DNA from: Apoda limacodes
Lineage: Eukaryota; Arthropoda; Insecta; Lepidoptera; Limacodidae
Length of the DNA stretch: 64,000 bases
Reading direction: 5' to 3'
Assembly: GCA_946406115.1 (NCBI GenBank)
Contig: OX291542.1
Location: 38,273,321-38,337,320 of the forward strand
Position 1 is the first letter of the stretch; each line of letters opens with the position of its first letter. Of the stretch, positions 11,436-22,732 are shown piece by piece. Made by a program: the position numbers and the translations under genes. The notes beneath the pieces are model-generated. The model saw only the letters and a program-made list of their open reading frames with translations. It made no database searches and was not told the DNA's origin.

Positions 11436-11771
11436 TTAAGTCGTGAGGCAGGACCTGCGCGAGTGAATTGTGAGTACGTTACAGTGAAACCGGTCTACGA
11501 CGGAACCAACCAGTACCATAACCAGAACCATTACCAAGTTAACTATTACCAGTTGACCATTATCAATTTAACCAAAAGCAGTGACCGAGACGGTGTCCAA
11601 TTACACCAAACTTTTAACCATTACCAAAACCATAACCTTTTGGTGGTTGCTGTGGGTGTCCAATCTTATAATTTTTTCAACCATTAACAGTAAGTAAGTG
11701 ACCCAATAGACCAGTTTTTAGCCAGTACCAGTGACCAAGTAGGTCGAAAATCCAACAGACGGGCAAATAAC

Positions 11772-12042
11772 CAGGATCTCAGGACTACCAGGCTGCCAAT
11801 CACCAGTCTCAAAACGTCGACGTAAGCAGCACCATAACCAATAACCAAATGGGTCACTAATCCTACGAAAACACAATCAACGGGGACCTCAGGACTAGCA
11901 GTCTACCAGACGCCAGTCTTGAAACGTCAACCAACAACCAATGAGGACCTCAGGACTACCAGGCTACCAGACGCCAGTCTTGAAACGTCAACCAACAACC
12001 AACGGGGATCTTAGGGCTACCAGGCTACCAAACGCCAGCTAA
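11772..12042 (+). repeat. Direct repeats in the BEL leader
   Basis: Three to four imperfect copies of a block of about 60 bp containing CCTCAGGACTACCAGGCTAC and CAGTCTTGAAACGTCAACCA. They lie between the primer binding site and gag. The whole leader is strikingly rich in ACC and CCA triplets. The repeats could belong to the packaging region, which is inference. Confidence 0.75.
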
Positions 12043-12093
12043 AAGTAAGATCTTTCCTTTTTCTCTTTCTTAACCATTTTTACCATATTCACC

Positions 12094-12990
12094 ATGGAAG
12101 CTATTTTAGCAACTCAGGAACAAATAATGTCGGCGATGGACACTCTTTTAGTTAATTTTAAAAAGGATGGGAGCCCAAAGCGCCTGCTTATCTGGAAAAA
12201 CGTCTCAATACTCTAAACGCCTATTGTAGGGAAATTTTAAACCATAGTTACCACAACATAAGTCTGATTCTCAACTCGCACATTAATACCATTTTAACCT
12301 TGCCTAACATGCAAGAGCAATCTGCTGCGCTTATAAAAAAGTTTCTTGACACCACCAACGAGTGTCTTAACGCTATTAAAGCAATGGTAAACACAACCAA
12401 TTGGGATCCGCTCATCGTAAATATCCTAGCCCAAAAATTAGATGCTGATACCCACTATGATTATATTGAGTCATTACGGAACCCTAGAGACGCGCCCACT
12501 ATAAACGAATTTCTAGACTTTCTTAAAACGAAATTTACGTCACTAGAGTCATCAAGGCGTAAACAAGATGCTATTGAACCAACACCACACCATTATCAGC
12601 ATAATGATAACCAAAAAAGAATCACGTATAACGTACCAAATAATTTTTTTATAAATAATTTTTTTCCACGACACCCAGTTATAAATCATTCGATGACAAA
12701 GCCTAACTATGTAGCTCCACAACAGAAATGCTTACTGTGCAATAACCCACATGCATTATTTCAATATAAGACATTTTTAGAGTCATTACCCGATAATCGA
12801 CGCAAAATAATTGAAAATAATAATTGATGTAAAAACTGTTTGGTCAATCATTTTGGGAGAGATTGCAATTCCCAAAAACGTTGTAGATTTTGCAACGGGG
12901 TGCATAGCGTTCGTCTTTGCACAACGGTTTTTCCTTCAGTACTGAAGCATACGACATGAAGCATGTCGTCAGCAATTCGTAAAGGCGAAT
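12094..12990 (+). pseudogene. gag: BEL gag pseudogene
   Basis: The product would form the virus-like particle core. The start is taken as ATG at 12094, preceded by ACC (MEAILATQEQ). A frameshift near 12170 leads to the long frame 12300-12824. Near its end a CLLCNNPHALFQYKTF segment begins the zinc-binding part (C-x2-C-x4-H, last Cys lost). After a TGA at 12825 the next knuckle pair follows (CKNCLVNHFGRDC, then CRFCNGVHSVRLC) to about 12925. This triple Cys/His arrangement is typical of BEL/Pao gag. The frame then passes into a truncated protease region. Two disabling changes at least. Confidence 0.8.
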
Positions 12991-15900
12991 CCCAACCAAT
13001 TGCGCAACAAACAGAGCTCGGTTGGATCTTAAGCGACACGGTGCAACCGGAAACTTCCCGTAATGTAGTCATAGTTGATTGAAAAGAGATTCAAAGATTT
13101 TGGGAGATCGAGGATTTATCAGACAACCACATAAATATGTCTAGTGATGATTATCTATGTATACAACAATACCAGTTGCAAACAAAACGGCTACCAAATG
13201 GACGTTATGTAGTTAGATTACCAATGAAACCAGATTTCAGAGAACAATTGGGAGAGTCTAAAACCAAGGCCATTGCCCAATTTACTAAGTTAGAAAAAAA
13301 GGTTTACCAAAAATAAAGTTATTGCAGACAATTATAAACAATTTATTATTGAGTATAACTTTTTGCAACATATGACCGAGTGCACCGATAACCAGACACC
13401 GGAATCATATTTACCTCGCCACTGTGTCACGCGCGAGGAGTCATCAACCTCGGCGACTAGGGTCGTTATGTTATTCCTTAAACGATCTAATGTATAGCGG
13501 ATCAAATCTACAAAAGGATTTGTTATCTCTTATCGTCAGCTGGAGAAAATATGAGATTTACACGGAAGAAATGTTCCGTCAAATTGTCGTTCACGATGAT
13601 GATCAGCCTCTACAAAAAATCGTCTTTTTTTTTTTTTTATACCACTAAGGTGGCAAACAAGCACACGGTCCGCCTGATGGTAAGCGGTCACCGTGGCCTA
13701 TAGACGCTTGCAACACCAGAAGACTCACTCGCGCGTTGCTGATCCTTCAAAAATCCAATAATTTCTTTCTTGAAGAACCCCATACTGTAGTCCTTAGAGA
13801 AAACCTTGGCAGGGAGCTCATTCCACAACCCAAACGTTCGCAGGAGGAAGTTTATCTGAAACCGCACTGTACGCGACCATTTCGGTTCTAAAGTGGGAGA
13901 ATGAATTCCCTGCCGATGGCGAGCGGTGCGATGGTAGAAAGTAGCCGTGGGCATCATTTCAGAACACATCCCATTGTACAAGCGGTAGAACACACACAGG
14001 CAGGCAATGTCTCGCCTCAGACTTAACGGTTCGATAAGACAAGTGAGTCAAAAGGTCCAAGCTGGTATCCGGGTGCATCTGCCCATGCCTCTGCCCCGAC
14101 GTAAAGTTCTGCCTCGCTCTGTTGAGTACACCTAGTGTTTTGGACACCAGCTTCACCTTATCTTGTAAATGATCTCGGAACTGAACATCGCTGGAGATGA
14201 CAACACCAAGGATCCCATTGCGCTTGGAGATGGAGAGGGGAGTGTTCTGGAATTGTGGGACTACAGTGAATGGGGTTTTCTTAAAGGTGAACGCGCAGAC
14301 TTGTGTTTTTGTAGGGTTGAATCGGACCAAGTTTACCCGTCCCCAGTCAGAGACCTTGGACAGTGTGGCCTCGAATTGAGACACAAGTTCGCCGCGGTTT
14401 TCCTCCACAACGGAACGAGGGATGTTTGCGCGACCCGTGTAATAAGCGTCTCGAGTACTGTCATCTGCATAGCAATGTATGTTGTTGATGTCCAATATGT
14501 CATTGATATGCAGTAGAAACAGCGTAGAAGACAGCACAGAGCCTTGCGGGACACCAGCATTAATATACATGCTATCAGAGCAACTACCGTCAACTACGGT
14601 TCGTATGCGTACGCCGGACAAAAAGCTAGCCACCCATTTGCACAATCCCTCGGGCACTCCGTAAGATGGCAACTTCGATAGAAGACCCCGGTGCCAGACC
14701 CGATCGAACGCTTTTGCTATGTCCAGGTTACATGCCAATGCCTCCCCCTGACTCTCAATGGCTAGTGCCCATCGGTGAGTTAGATACACTAGAAGGTCGC
14801 CAGTCGAGCGACCGTGGCGAAAGCCATATTGACGATCACTGACCAGGTCGTGTTCTTCTAGGTATCTTAGAAGCTGTGTGTTGATCACACGCTCCATCAC
14901 CTTGGAGAGGAGAGAGGTAATAGCGATAGGCCTGTAATTCGATGAATCTGATCTATCGCCCTTTTGGGGCACCGGGTGCACATTCGCGGTCTTTCATGAA
15001 GACGGAAATTGCCTAGTGTGATAGGAAAGCGCGAAGAGGCGCGTGAGTGCAGGACATAACTCAGGAGCCCACTGCTTAAGCACCACTTATGAACGTCTAG
15101 AGAAAGCAACGCCCGCCGGACCTCCTGCTGTGTTATGGAGATTTCCGGCATGGTCTTACCGCACCACGGTATAGTAGGTTGAACAGCGCCTTCGACGTTC
15201 ATATTCGAGTTTGAGGCAAAGAGACTGCCCAATAGATCGGCTTTCTCTTTAGCACTATGGGCCAAGTGGTGGTAACGATGACTGGCAAAAGTTCCCTTCG
15301 GCAGCTTTGGCAAGCGACCAGAAAGCACGACTCCTAAGAGGATAGCTCGCAAGTCGCACACCTATTTTGCAAATGAATTGGAATTTTGCTCTGGCAGTTG
15401 CTTTCTTACTGAACCTCGAGGCAGCATTTAATTTACGTTTTACCTCAGAAATATTCGGATCCTTATTATTACGAGCCGTGATCCAAGCCTCATATGCAGT
15501 TTGCTTAAGAATTTTAGCTTCTCTACAAGACCTATTAAACCACGGTCGTTTTTTAACGCCGGCAGCTACTCGCGGGTTAGGAATATAACATTCCATACCA
15601 GCGAGGATTGTCTCAGTGACTGCGGCTGCGCAGACGTCAGGATCTTCTGAGTTAAAGCAGATCTGCCTACTCGTCTGGCGTGAGCATCCAAAACAACCAT
15701 TAAAGGAGTACCAATTAGCCACCGTCACATACGGCACCAAGGCTGCATCATTTTTAGCAATGATGACGCTAAAACAGCTTGCTACGGACGAAGCCCATTT
15801 ATTCCTGAAGCAGCTAAAGTAGTCGACACAAGCTTTTATATGGATGACCTTCTACACGGCCACCATGACCTTGAATCCGCGAAAAAATTAAAATCAGATT

Positions 15901-18345
15901 TAATAGCTCTTATGGGCAGGGGTGGATTCAACCTAAGAACATGGTGCTCAAATAAACCAGATATTTTTGATGAAAATAATACAGAAGAGATGCACAACCA
16001 GAAATTCAACTTTAAACTCCAAGAATCAACCAAAGCCTTAGGATTGCAGTGGCAACCACGTGAATATCATTTCACCTTCCAATTGAAGATAGAACAACCA
16101 ACTAAACTTACCAAAACAAGCCTGTTGTCCAGCATATCCAAGATTTTTGATCCTCTTGAATGGCTATCACCCGTTACCACTAAACTGAAATTGTTATTCC
16201 AAGAACTCTGGAAACTTGATTTGCAATTGGATGACATCGTACCAAATGAAATAATTTATAAGTGGAATATAATAAAAGAAGATATAAAAAACATCAACCA
16301 TGTTAAGGTCCAGAGGTAGCTACAATGCCATAAAGATGCCACCATAGAGCAACATGGATTTTGTGACTCCTCTGAGAAAGCCTATGCTTGCGTTATTTAT
16401 TGCAGGGTCAACAATAGTCACCAGCATTAACCATAAGTCGTGATAGTAGCGTCAAAATCAAGGCTAGTTCCGGCAAAGAAAACCACTTCACTACCAAGAT
16501 TATAATTATGTACTGTTGTTTTGCTATCACGACTAATGAAAACCATACGTCAATGCCTAACTGATTTCAATATAAATATTTTCGGTTGGTCAGCTTCTAC
16601 AGCAGTACTAGGTTGGCTGAACGGAGATCCTAGCCGTTGGAAACCTTTCGTCGCGAATAGGGTTAAACAAGTTGTAGAAGAAATGCCACCAGGATGCTGG
16701 CGCTATGTCCAGTCCTCCGAAAACCCCGCCGACAGCCCGTCACGTGGAATAACTGCTGAACAATTAGTCCAACACAATATTTGGTGGCACGGTCCAGCCT
16801 GGTTGTTATAATTTAACAAGGGTACCTGGAAAAAAGTTAGCTATAAAACAAACGCAGAGGCAAAAAATCCAATCAAAACAAAGAGTGATGTCATTGGCTC
16901 GATTTTGAGCAGACATAGCGACTTTACGCATGCTAACTCGAATTATTGCATGGATGTTACGAATGACATCGCAATTGCGAAATAAACCTACATAATTAAC
17001 TATACCAGAATTACGAAAGGCAAGAAATTTATTAATTAAGTATGTGCAATCGAAATTTACAGATGAAATTACCTATATTAAAAAACATAACCAGCCTAAC
17101 CCAAAAGGCAATTTACTAAAATTACAACCATTTATTGATAACCAGGGTATTTTAAGAGTCGGTGGGCGAATTAAAACAGCTAGCGTACATAATAATATGA
17201 AACACTTTTTAATTTTATCACACCATAAGTTAACTGAGACGCTTATTGACCATGCACACAGAATGACTTTCCTCGGAGGCGCACGCCTAACTTTAGGCTG
17301 CGGCAACAATATTGGATAGTAGGCGGAAACAACGCAGTCAAGAAAAGACTTAGAAAGTGTAGTGTTTGCAGAAAACATAATCCCACCAAACATAACCAGC
17401 ATGGGAGAATTACTAGAGGCCAGAACAGACATGAGCAGACCTTTCTACCGTACGGGGGTAGATTTTACAGGTTATGTAGAGGTCAAGTCAGCCAAGGGTC
17501 GAGGAGTGAGGTGTACCAAAGGATACATAGCCGTATTCATCTGCATGGCAACCAAGGCCGTTCATTTGGAGCTGGTGTCCAACCTAACCGCCTCGGCGTT
17601 CATAGCAGCGCTTCGTAGACTCGCTGCTAGAAGAGGAGCTCCGGGTCACATATACAGTGACAACGGGACCAAGCTTGTAAACAAGCAGACTGCTACAGGA
17701 AGGCTTGGTAAATCTTCAATCAATAGTAGACGACCAGTTTTACAAATACATTACAGATATGCAAATAGAACGGTACTTTAACGCTCCTTCATGGCCTAGT
17801 GCAGGCGGTCTTTGGGAAGCGACAGTAAAAAGCCTTAAATATCACCTTAAACGGGTGATAGGAGAGCAAAGGTTGACGTATGAAGAGTTCTCCACGTTAT
17901 TGGCTCAGTTAGAGTCTGTGTCTTAATTCTAGACCTCTATTCCCACTGAGCGAAGATCCAGATGATCTAGATTACCTTACACCAGCGCATTTCCTATCAG
18001 GTGGACCAACTTTAACCATTTTAGAAACTGACAAGGACTTACGCACACGATGGCAGCTCACTCAAAAGATTTACCAAGACATCTGGAAGAGATGGCGAAC
18101 AAAATATTCGACCCAGCTTCATGTCCGGTCCTAGTGGCAGCGACCCCAACCTAATATGACAGTCGGTTTATTGTGATCATACATGATGACCAACTACCAC
18201 TGGGGAAGTGGGCACTCGGCAGGGTCGTAGAACTCCACCCGGGAAAGGATGGACTCGTCCGAGTGGTATGTATCAAAACCAAGAATGGAATTATAAAAAG
18301 ACCAGTCGTTAAAATATCTTTAATACCAATAAAAGAAGACAACTA
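12991..18345 (+). pseudogene. pol: BEL pol pseudogene (protease remnant, RT, RNase H, integrase, DUF5641), split by LINE-A
   Basis: Most of the A17-type protease is missing: the sequence goes from the gag knuckles to PIAQQTELGWILSD near 12985-13035. Reverse transcriptase follows with FWEIEDLS (13100), YVVRLPMKPDF (13205), SYLPRHCVTREESST (13405) and DDDQPLQKI (13600). It is interrupted at 13625-15670 by LINE-A and resumes with LVWREHPKQPLKEYQL, then TVTYGTKAA (15724) and the catalytic YMDD (15838-15849). RNase H shows HGFCDSSEKAYACV (about 16350). The integrase has an HH...CxxC finger split by a frameshift (17210-17380), GVDFTG (17455), YSDNGT (17655) and GGLWEATVKSL (17800), i.e. a D,D,E core. 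A PLGKWALGRVVELHPGKDG segment (18195-18255) marks DUF5641. Multiple stops and frameshifts make it inactive. Confidence 0.9.
13625..15670 (-). mobile_element. LINE-A copy B inserted in the BEL reverse transcriptase
   Basis: CR1/jockey-like LINE, 5'-truncated. Its 3' tail is the T-run at 13625-13638 (poly-A on the minus strand). TCGTC at 13620-13624 and 15671-15675 is the likely target duplication, exactly filling the gap in the BEL frame. The minus-strand frame 14981-13959 holds the reverse transcriptase: SNYRPIAITSLLSKVMERVI, GFRHGRST, DIAKAFDRVWH, AGVPQGSVLS, CYADDST (YADD catalytic box) and NLVRFNPTKTQVCAFT. Upstream (15740-15255) is the linker (WFNRSCREAKILKQTAYEAW). The frame is broken at both ends, and a C-terminal piece (WNELPAKVFSKDYSMGFFKK) continues in another frame to 13690. 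Confidence 0.9.
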
Positions 18346-18475
18346 ATTTAACCAAAATAACAATATTACAAACCAAACTAATGGGACCAAAGACTCATAT
18401 AACCAATCACTAAGCCGACCACGAGTTACCACACCAAAGAGGGGAAACAAAAAAGGCATATTCCACTATATAACC

Positions 18476-18616
18476 ATGGTACTTATGATGTTTACATTGT
18501 GTATAATTGCAAAAGCAGAGCAAAGTGATAATAAACCAGTTCCTAGTGCTCGCGTCAACCAATCTACGTCACCTATCGTTACGAAACATGTTTTTGTAAC
18601 TGATCATTGTATATAA
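18476..18616 (+). CDS. Short hydrophobic frame after BEL pol, possible env start remnant
   Basis: A 46-codon frame begins at the ATG in ATAACCATGG. Its first 15 residues (MVLMMFTLCIIAKAEQ) look like a signal peptide with a plausible cleavage after AKA. The same frame is open upstream, so it could instead be a membrane-spanning C-terminus of pol. It ends 95 bp before the 3' LTR. Some BEL/Pao elements carry a third, envelope-like gene here; only a stub would be left. No conserved envelope motif is visible, so the function is uncertain. Confidence 0.3.
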   Translation: MVLMMFTLCIIAKAEQSDNKPVPSARVNQSTSPIVTKHVFVTDHCI

Positions 18617-18710
18617 GTAATATTATGTAACTTATTGTTTATCACCTTGTCGCATCATCATTCATACATAACCATCACCACCATTTCTCTTCTCCCTCTC
18701 AGTGGGAGCA

Positions 18711-18960
18711 TGTACGGTGCAAGCAGCGTCCATCACGTTGTGCGTTGTCAGCGCTTTACGCCGACACGCGCCAATTATAAGTATTGTAGTTAATTTCCAT
18801 TAACCAGTACATGTTCCATCACCAGCGGTCCGCGTGTGCTCATCGCCATCTACCATACCATTTTAGATAAGTTAAGTCAATAAACCAGACTATTTTGCTT
18901 AATGTTATTTTTATTTATATACATACATAAATAACCTTATGTACGGGACCAAATCGTACA
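18711..18960 (+). repeat. BEL 3' LTR
   Basis: 250 bp, TGTACGGTGC...AATCGTACA, preceded by a purine-rich AGTGGGAGCA (probable polypurine tract). GTTAT follows at 18961-18965. It matches 8033-8102 joined to 11237-11418. Confidence 0.92.
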
Positions 18961-18965
18961 GTTAT

Positions 18966-19905
18966 CGTTTTCCTTTTCGTTATCAGAAATGTCAGGAGTC
19001 TCATCGCCATTTGGTATTGGCAGTAAAACCGGTTGATTTATGGTTGTCAAAATTAAATATAATAATAAGACATTGACTGTCCTTGCTGCATCTTAATGCT
19101 TTAGTAAAAATTAAAAAAAAGTAAAACGTTTGGTCCAGTCATCCATCCACTGGGATGTGAAGCTCCTTCTGTGCCTGGTGTTCCACCAAATATCATTTGC
19201 TGTTGCCTGTTTTTACGTGGAAATGTCATAAATGGTGGTAGCTGGTTACCCAGAGCATTAATAGTTCCGCATACCGTAACAAGCTGACCACGTTCCCCAG
19301 ATATGACTTTAGACACTTGCTTGGGAGCTCTGCATGCCACATTTTTTTATGGTTTGTGGACTGTAGTTATGGCAGTTTTGTCTACGTTCCAAATTTGGTC
19401 TGGACTCAAATTAAATCGCTGATATAAGCTTTTTAAATTTTCAAAAAAAAACCAACATTGTATCTGTTGAATGGTGTGGCTCGAGACAAACTTGTAGCTT
19501 CGGGAACTCGCAATGATAATCATAAAATCGTAAAACCAATCGTAAGTTGCTGTTTCATGTTTAGCCCATTTAGGTGTATTTTTTTTTATTTTCAGAAGCA
19601 TATTGAAATGTAAGTTGTCGTACAGTCTTAGGAGTTAATCCGTAATATAATTTACAGGCCATTATTAGATAATTGACCAGTTCTATCTCTTTAATAGTCG
19701 AGAAAATTTGTGAGTGAATAACTGCTAAGCCATACACTATTTGCCGTTCCACGAATACTTTTACCCGCGATAACATCATTCACAGAAAACTGCAAAATTT
19801 CTTTATGTTCGGTACTCTTTTTGCTTGTTTTGTATACTCCAGGCATTTTCAGTTGAATCCTGCAATAAATAAAAAAATATTGAGACGGCAGGATCAAATC
19901 TCCCA
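18966..19905 (-). pseudogene. pogo-type transposase, N-terminal and catalytic part (right of the BEL insertion)
   Basis: Read on the minus strand. MPGVYKTSKKSTEHK (from 19846) starts a psq-like helix-turn-helix with FSVNDVIAGKSIRGTA. After frameshifts come WYDWFYDFMIII-like and RFNLSPDQIWNVDKT (19430-19370), with the first catalytic Asp in WNVDKTAITTVHKP. ERGQLVTVCGTINALGNQLP and HPSGWMTGPN follow (19300-19120). The rest of the DDE core is deleted, and the sequence resumes with PNGDETPDISDNEKENDN (about 19035-18966) up to the BEL insertion point. The C-terminus continues at 8027. I place it in the pogo/Tigger (DDE_1) group of Tc1/mariner by these motifs. Confidence 0.82.
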
Positions 19906-20404
19906 TAAGAACGTGTACAATGTGTAGAGGGTAACCAGGTTGAAGTTATAAAAATTTAATTTAAAAAAGGCTATTACGAAAAACACTTTACCTTGAATTA
20001 GAAGGCTACATACCTATAGGTCTATGTAAGTCTATCCTTGTATCAAAATTATACAAATCTGAAAAATCTTTCCTAAATAAATATTTAATTAAAATAAACA
20101 CACGAAAAATATGTTTCCACAAACAAAACACTCAATAGTCCGCCATCTGCAAAAGTGTCAAATCTGACAGGTGAACCAACTTTAGAAAGTTAGCGGGTAC
20201 CATATCCGGTCCGGATGTGACGTCATAGCGCATTCATTTTTGGTCATCAGAACAATCCAATGTGAGCATAAACAGCATTGAGCGCATTCAATGCGGGTAA
20301 TGCTTGTCAACAAAACTTCAATTCAATTAAAACTCTTCTTAATACACGTAAAAGCGCGTATTGTGAGTCGGACTAGCAAAGAATTATAACGATTTGCTAG
20401 CGAA
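19906..20404. other. No feature recognised; probable pogo 5' flank
   Basis: AT-rich. The pogo 5' terminus should lie here, but I could not identify a terminal inverted repeat with confidence. Confidence 0.4.
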
Positions 20405-20790
20405 AGGTCACATTAGGCACCCTGGTGTGGCCCAGCCCTAAATCATGTCGTATGGTAGTTATCTCACTCGAGACGTCAGCTGTGTGTGAGACGGTATGCG
20501 TGCGTGTCGGCACGCGGCGCGGCCCCCGCTCGCACACAGACGTGCGCCCAATCAGCTGATCGCAGTAGGTCGTGATGGTAGCGACGACAGCCGGCGCCGT
20601 GCTGCCCCGCCGCGCCGCACCGCGCCTCAAGCCGCTCCGTCGTCGTACGTTGAGCGTCGTGGTTCAAATCACAATTATCTTACGTACGAACCTTACTCAC
20701 TATTCTACTTGGATGCTTTCTTTGAAATTAGATACGACACGGCGACTGTCGGCCTCACGCACACAGGGCTGGCTCAGGCTGCAGTCTAGC
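20405..20790. other. CpG-rich, GC-rich island
   Basis: The core at 20480-20660 is very GC-rich and dense in CpG (GGCGCGGCCCCCGCTCGCAC and similar), in contrast to its AT-rich surroundings. The open frames over it on both strands are Arg/Ala-rich and look like composition effects. It could be a promoter or first exon of an unseen gene, or a fragment of a GC-rich retroelement. No repeat partner exists in the window. Confidence 0.5.
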
Positions 20791-21048
20791 TGTGCACGAC
20801 ATATAATTTTAGTCATATAACGTTAGTAAGTGATGTGATTTTAGATAGTTTTTAAAAATTAGGTACTAACTAATAAATTTAGTTTACCGTTTTTAAATAT
20901 AGTTCACTTTCAGCCGGAATTTAATAAAAAAAAGTATTGTTTTGCTCAAAATAACGAAAAATTGAAACAATTAAGGCATTTTAATTAAGAAAACAAAAGC
21001 TTTATTACGAAAAACACAACATATTAAAATTAAACCTTTTAGGGTAAA

Positions 21049-21543
21049 TATGTGCTGAACCAATATGTGCTGAACCAATATGTGCTGAACCAATATGTGC
21101 TGAACCAATATGTGCTGAACCAATATGTGCTGAACCAATATGTGCTGAACCAATATGTGCTGAACCAATATGTGCTGAACCAATATGTGCTGAACCAATA
21201 TGTGCTGAACCAATATGTGCTGAACCAATATGTGCTGAACCAATATGTGCTGAACCAATATGTGCTGAACCAATATGTGCTGAACCAATATGTGCTGAAC
21301 CAATATGTGCTGAACCAATATGTGCTGAACCAATATGTGCTGAACCAATATGTGCTGAACCAATATGTGCTGAACCAATATGTGCTGAACCAATATGTGC
21401 TGAACCAATATGTGCTGAACCAATATGTGCTGAACCAATATGTGCTGAACCAATATGTGCTGAACCAATATGTGCTGAACCAATATGTGCTGAACCAATA
21501 TGTGCTGAACCAATATGTGCTGAACCAATATGTGCTGAACCAA
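21049..21543. repeat. 15-bp tandem repeat, 33 perfect copies
   Basis: The unit is TATGTGCTGAACCAA. From 21049 to 21543 all 33 copies are identical and the array ends cleanly at TATCTGAATATAG. Since 15 is a multiple of three and the unit lacks stops in those frames, long frames (LNQYV and VQHIL repeats) exist on both strands. No start context or conserved flank suggests a protein. Confidence 0.98.
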
Positions 21544-21549
21544 TATCTG

Positions 21550-22398
21550 AATATAGTTACGATTGCTCTGTAGTTAGATCTTATAAAAGTAAGACTATCC
21601 TACGTGATGACAATCTTATTACATATTGGACCCATTTTGATGAAAATAAAAAACGTTCAGTGTCTTTAAAAAATATAAACACTATTAAGAAGTGAATTGA
21701 ATTGTAGTAATTATTTTACTTTATAGAACTATGGTAAAAAAATGTTCGATCTGCCTTTAGTAATTGTTAAAAACTATTAGAAATGGTGAGTTATAACGAC
21801 TAAGCCTCATTGCCGCTAAGTATTGCGTTTGCATCTGCCAAAGATACAAAACAGGTACGAAGGTTTAGCCACGGGTTAGCGCGCACATTTTGCCTTTAAC
21901 GACATCTTAATGTCTTTAGGCGTTAGCAACGTTATGAACACCATTATAAAACGAACACTTTAGCTTTGTTGTAGCTAAAACTTTGTTACTATTTTTTACC
22001 AAGTGTAAGCCTTTGTGTGACCTTTAATCCAACAAAAATATCTCACTTCGGTATGTCTGTATGAAACATCCTTCGGTCACACGGTCACACGGTCACACGG
22101 TCACACGGTCACACGGTCACACACCGCACAGTAGCACTTTGTCCGTGCATTCTTTAAATTAAACAAACAGAAGGCTTTCTCTTGCATAAATGTAACATGA
22201 AAGAGTTCCGTTCCTTAATGCTGCCTTTATCGTTTGCGTAGACAAGTGCGTGGGTATGAAAGGGACGGGGCTAGGGGACTCTGAAGTGGGACCACAGCTC
22301 CGCTCCGTCAAGTTCTGTACTTAAAATGGCCGATGCCTGCGTTACGTGTTTCGTGATCGTCTAGGGAGGGAAGAGGGGGACGATGTCGATAACATTAT
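21550..22398. other. No gene recognised; contains an 8-bp array
   Basis: Mostly AT-rich. CGGTCACA is repeated six times at 22074-22121. A GC-richer patch at 22250-22380 has no open frame or repeat partner. Confidence 0.6.
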
Positions 22399-22732
22399 GG
22401 GCGCGTTCGTTTTGGGATTCAGAATCATTATTTTCATTAATTTTGTCACATGTCATCCGTTCGTTTAGCATTTGTATTAAAAATATCAAAATTTTAGTAT
22501 CATCTGTAACAAACTGTCATGCGTTTGTTTACGATATTTTTGTTATTTTTGTCACTTTTGCCACCGAAAAATGAAACTTAAGACACATATCTGGTGGTGG
22601 GATTTTTGTGGTCTGTTTGTTAGTAGCGTTTCAAAGCTACACGAACGAAAGGTGTCGGTGGCACAACTTGCGTTATCAAAAGTGTGAAAAGTATCAATCG
22701 TGGAAACTCTTAATCCCAAAACGAACGTGCCC
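22399..22732. mobile_element. MITE with 25-bp terminal inverted repeats (PIF/Harbinger-like)
   Basis: The left end GGGCGCGTTCGTTTTGGGA and the right end (reverse complement GGGCACGTTCGTTTTGGGA) match with one change over 21 bases and continue ATTnAGA. Length 334 bp, no coding capacity. TAT flanks both sides, a 3-bp duplication. GGGC ends plus a 3-bp duplication suggest PIF/Harbinger, though that group normally duplicates TWA. Confidence 0.75.

Larger units (their letters stand above)
8033..18960 (+). mobile_element. BEL/Pao LTR retrotransposon, full length but degraded
   Basis: The element is bounded by LTRs (TGTA...TACA) and by a perfect 5-bp target duplication, GTTAT, at 8028-8032 and 18961-18965. 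Order: 5' LTR in two pieces, primer binding site, leader with direct repeats, gag, protease remnant, reverse transcriptase with YMDD, RNase H, integrase, a DUF5641-like C-terminus, a short hydrophobic frame and the 3' LTR. By eye the LTRs differ at about 20 of 250 positions (about 8%), so the insertion is not recent. It sits inside a pogo transposon and carries two later insertions (8103-11236 and 13625-15670). BEL/Pao assignment rests on the pol motifs and the 5-bp duplication. Confidence 0.92.

Noticed and set aside
20476..20820. Arg/Ala-rich proteins in the GC-rich island on both strands
   Set aside because: All frames are open because of composition; no motif and no consistent frame.
21049..21573. 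Proteins of repeated LNQYV (plus) or VQHIL (minus)
   Set aside because: Both strands are open only because the perfect 15-bp unit has no stop in those frames; nothing else supports coding.
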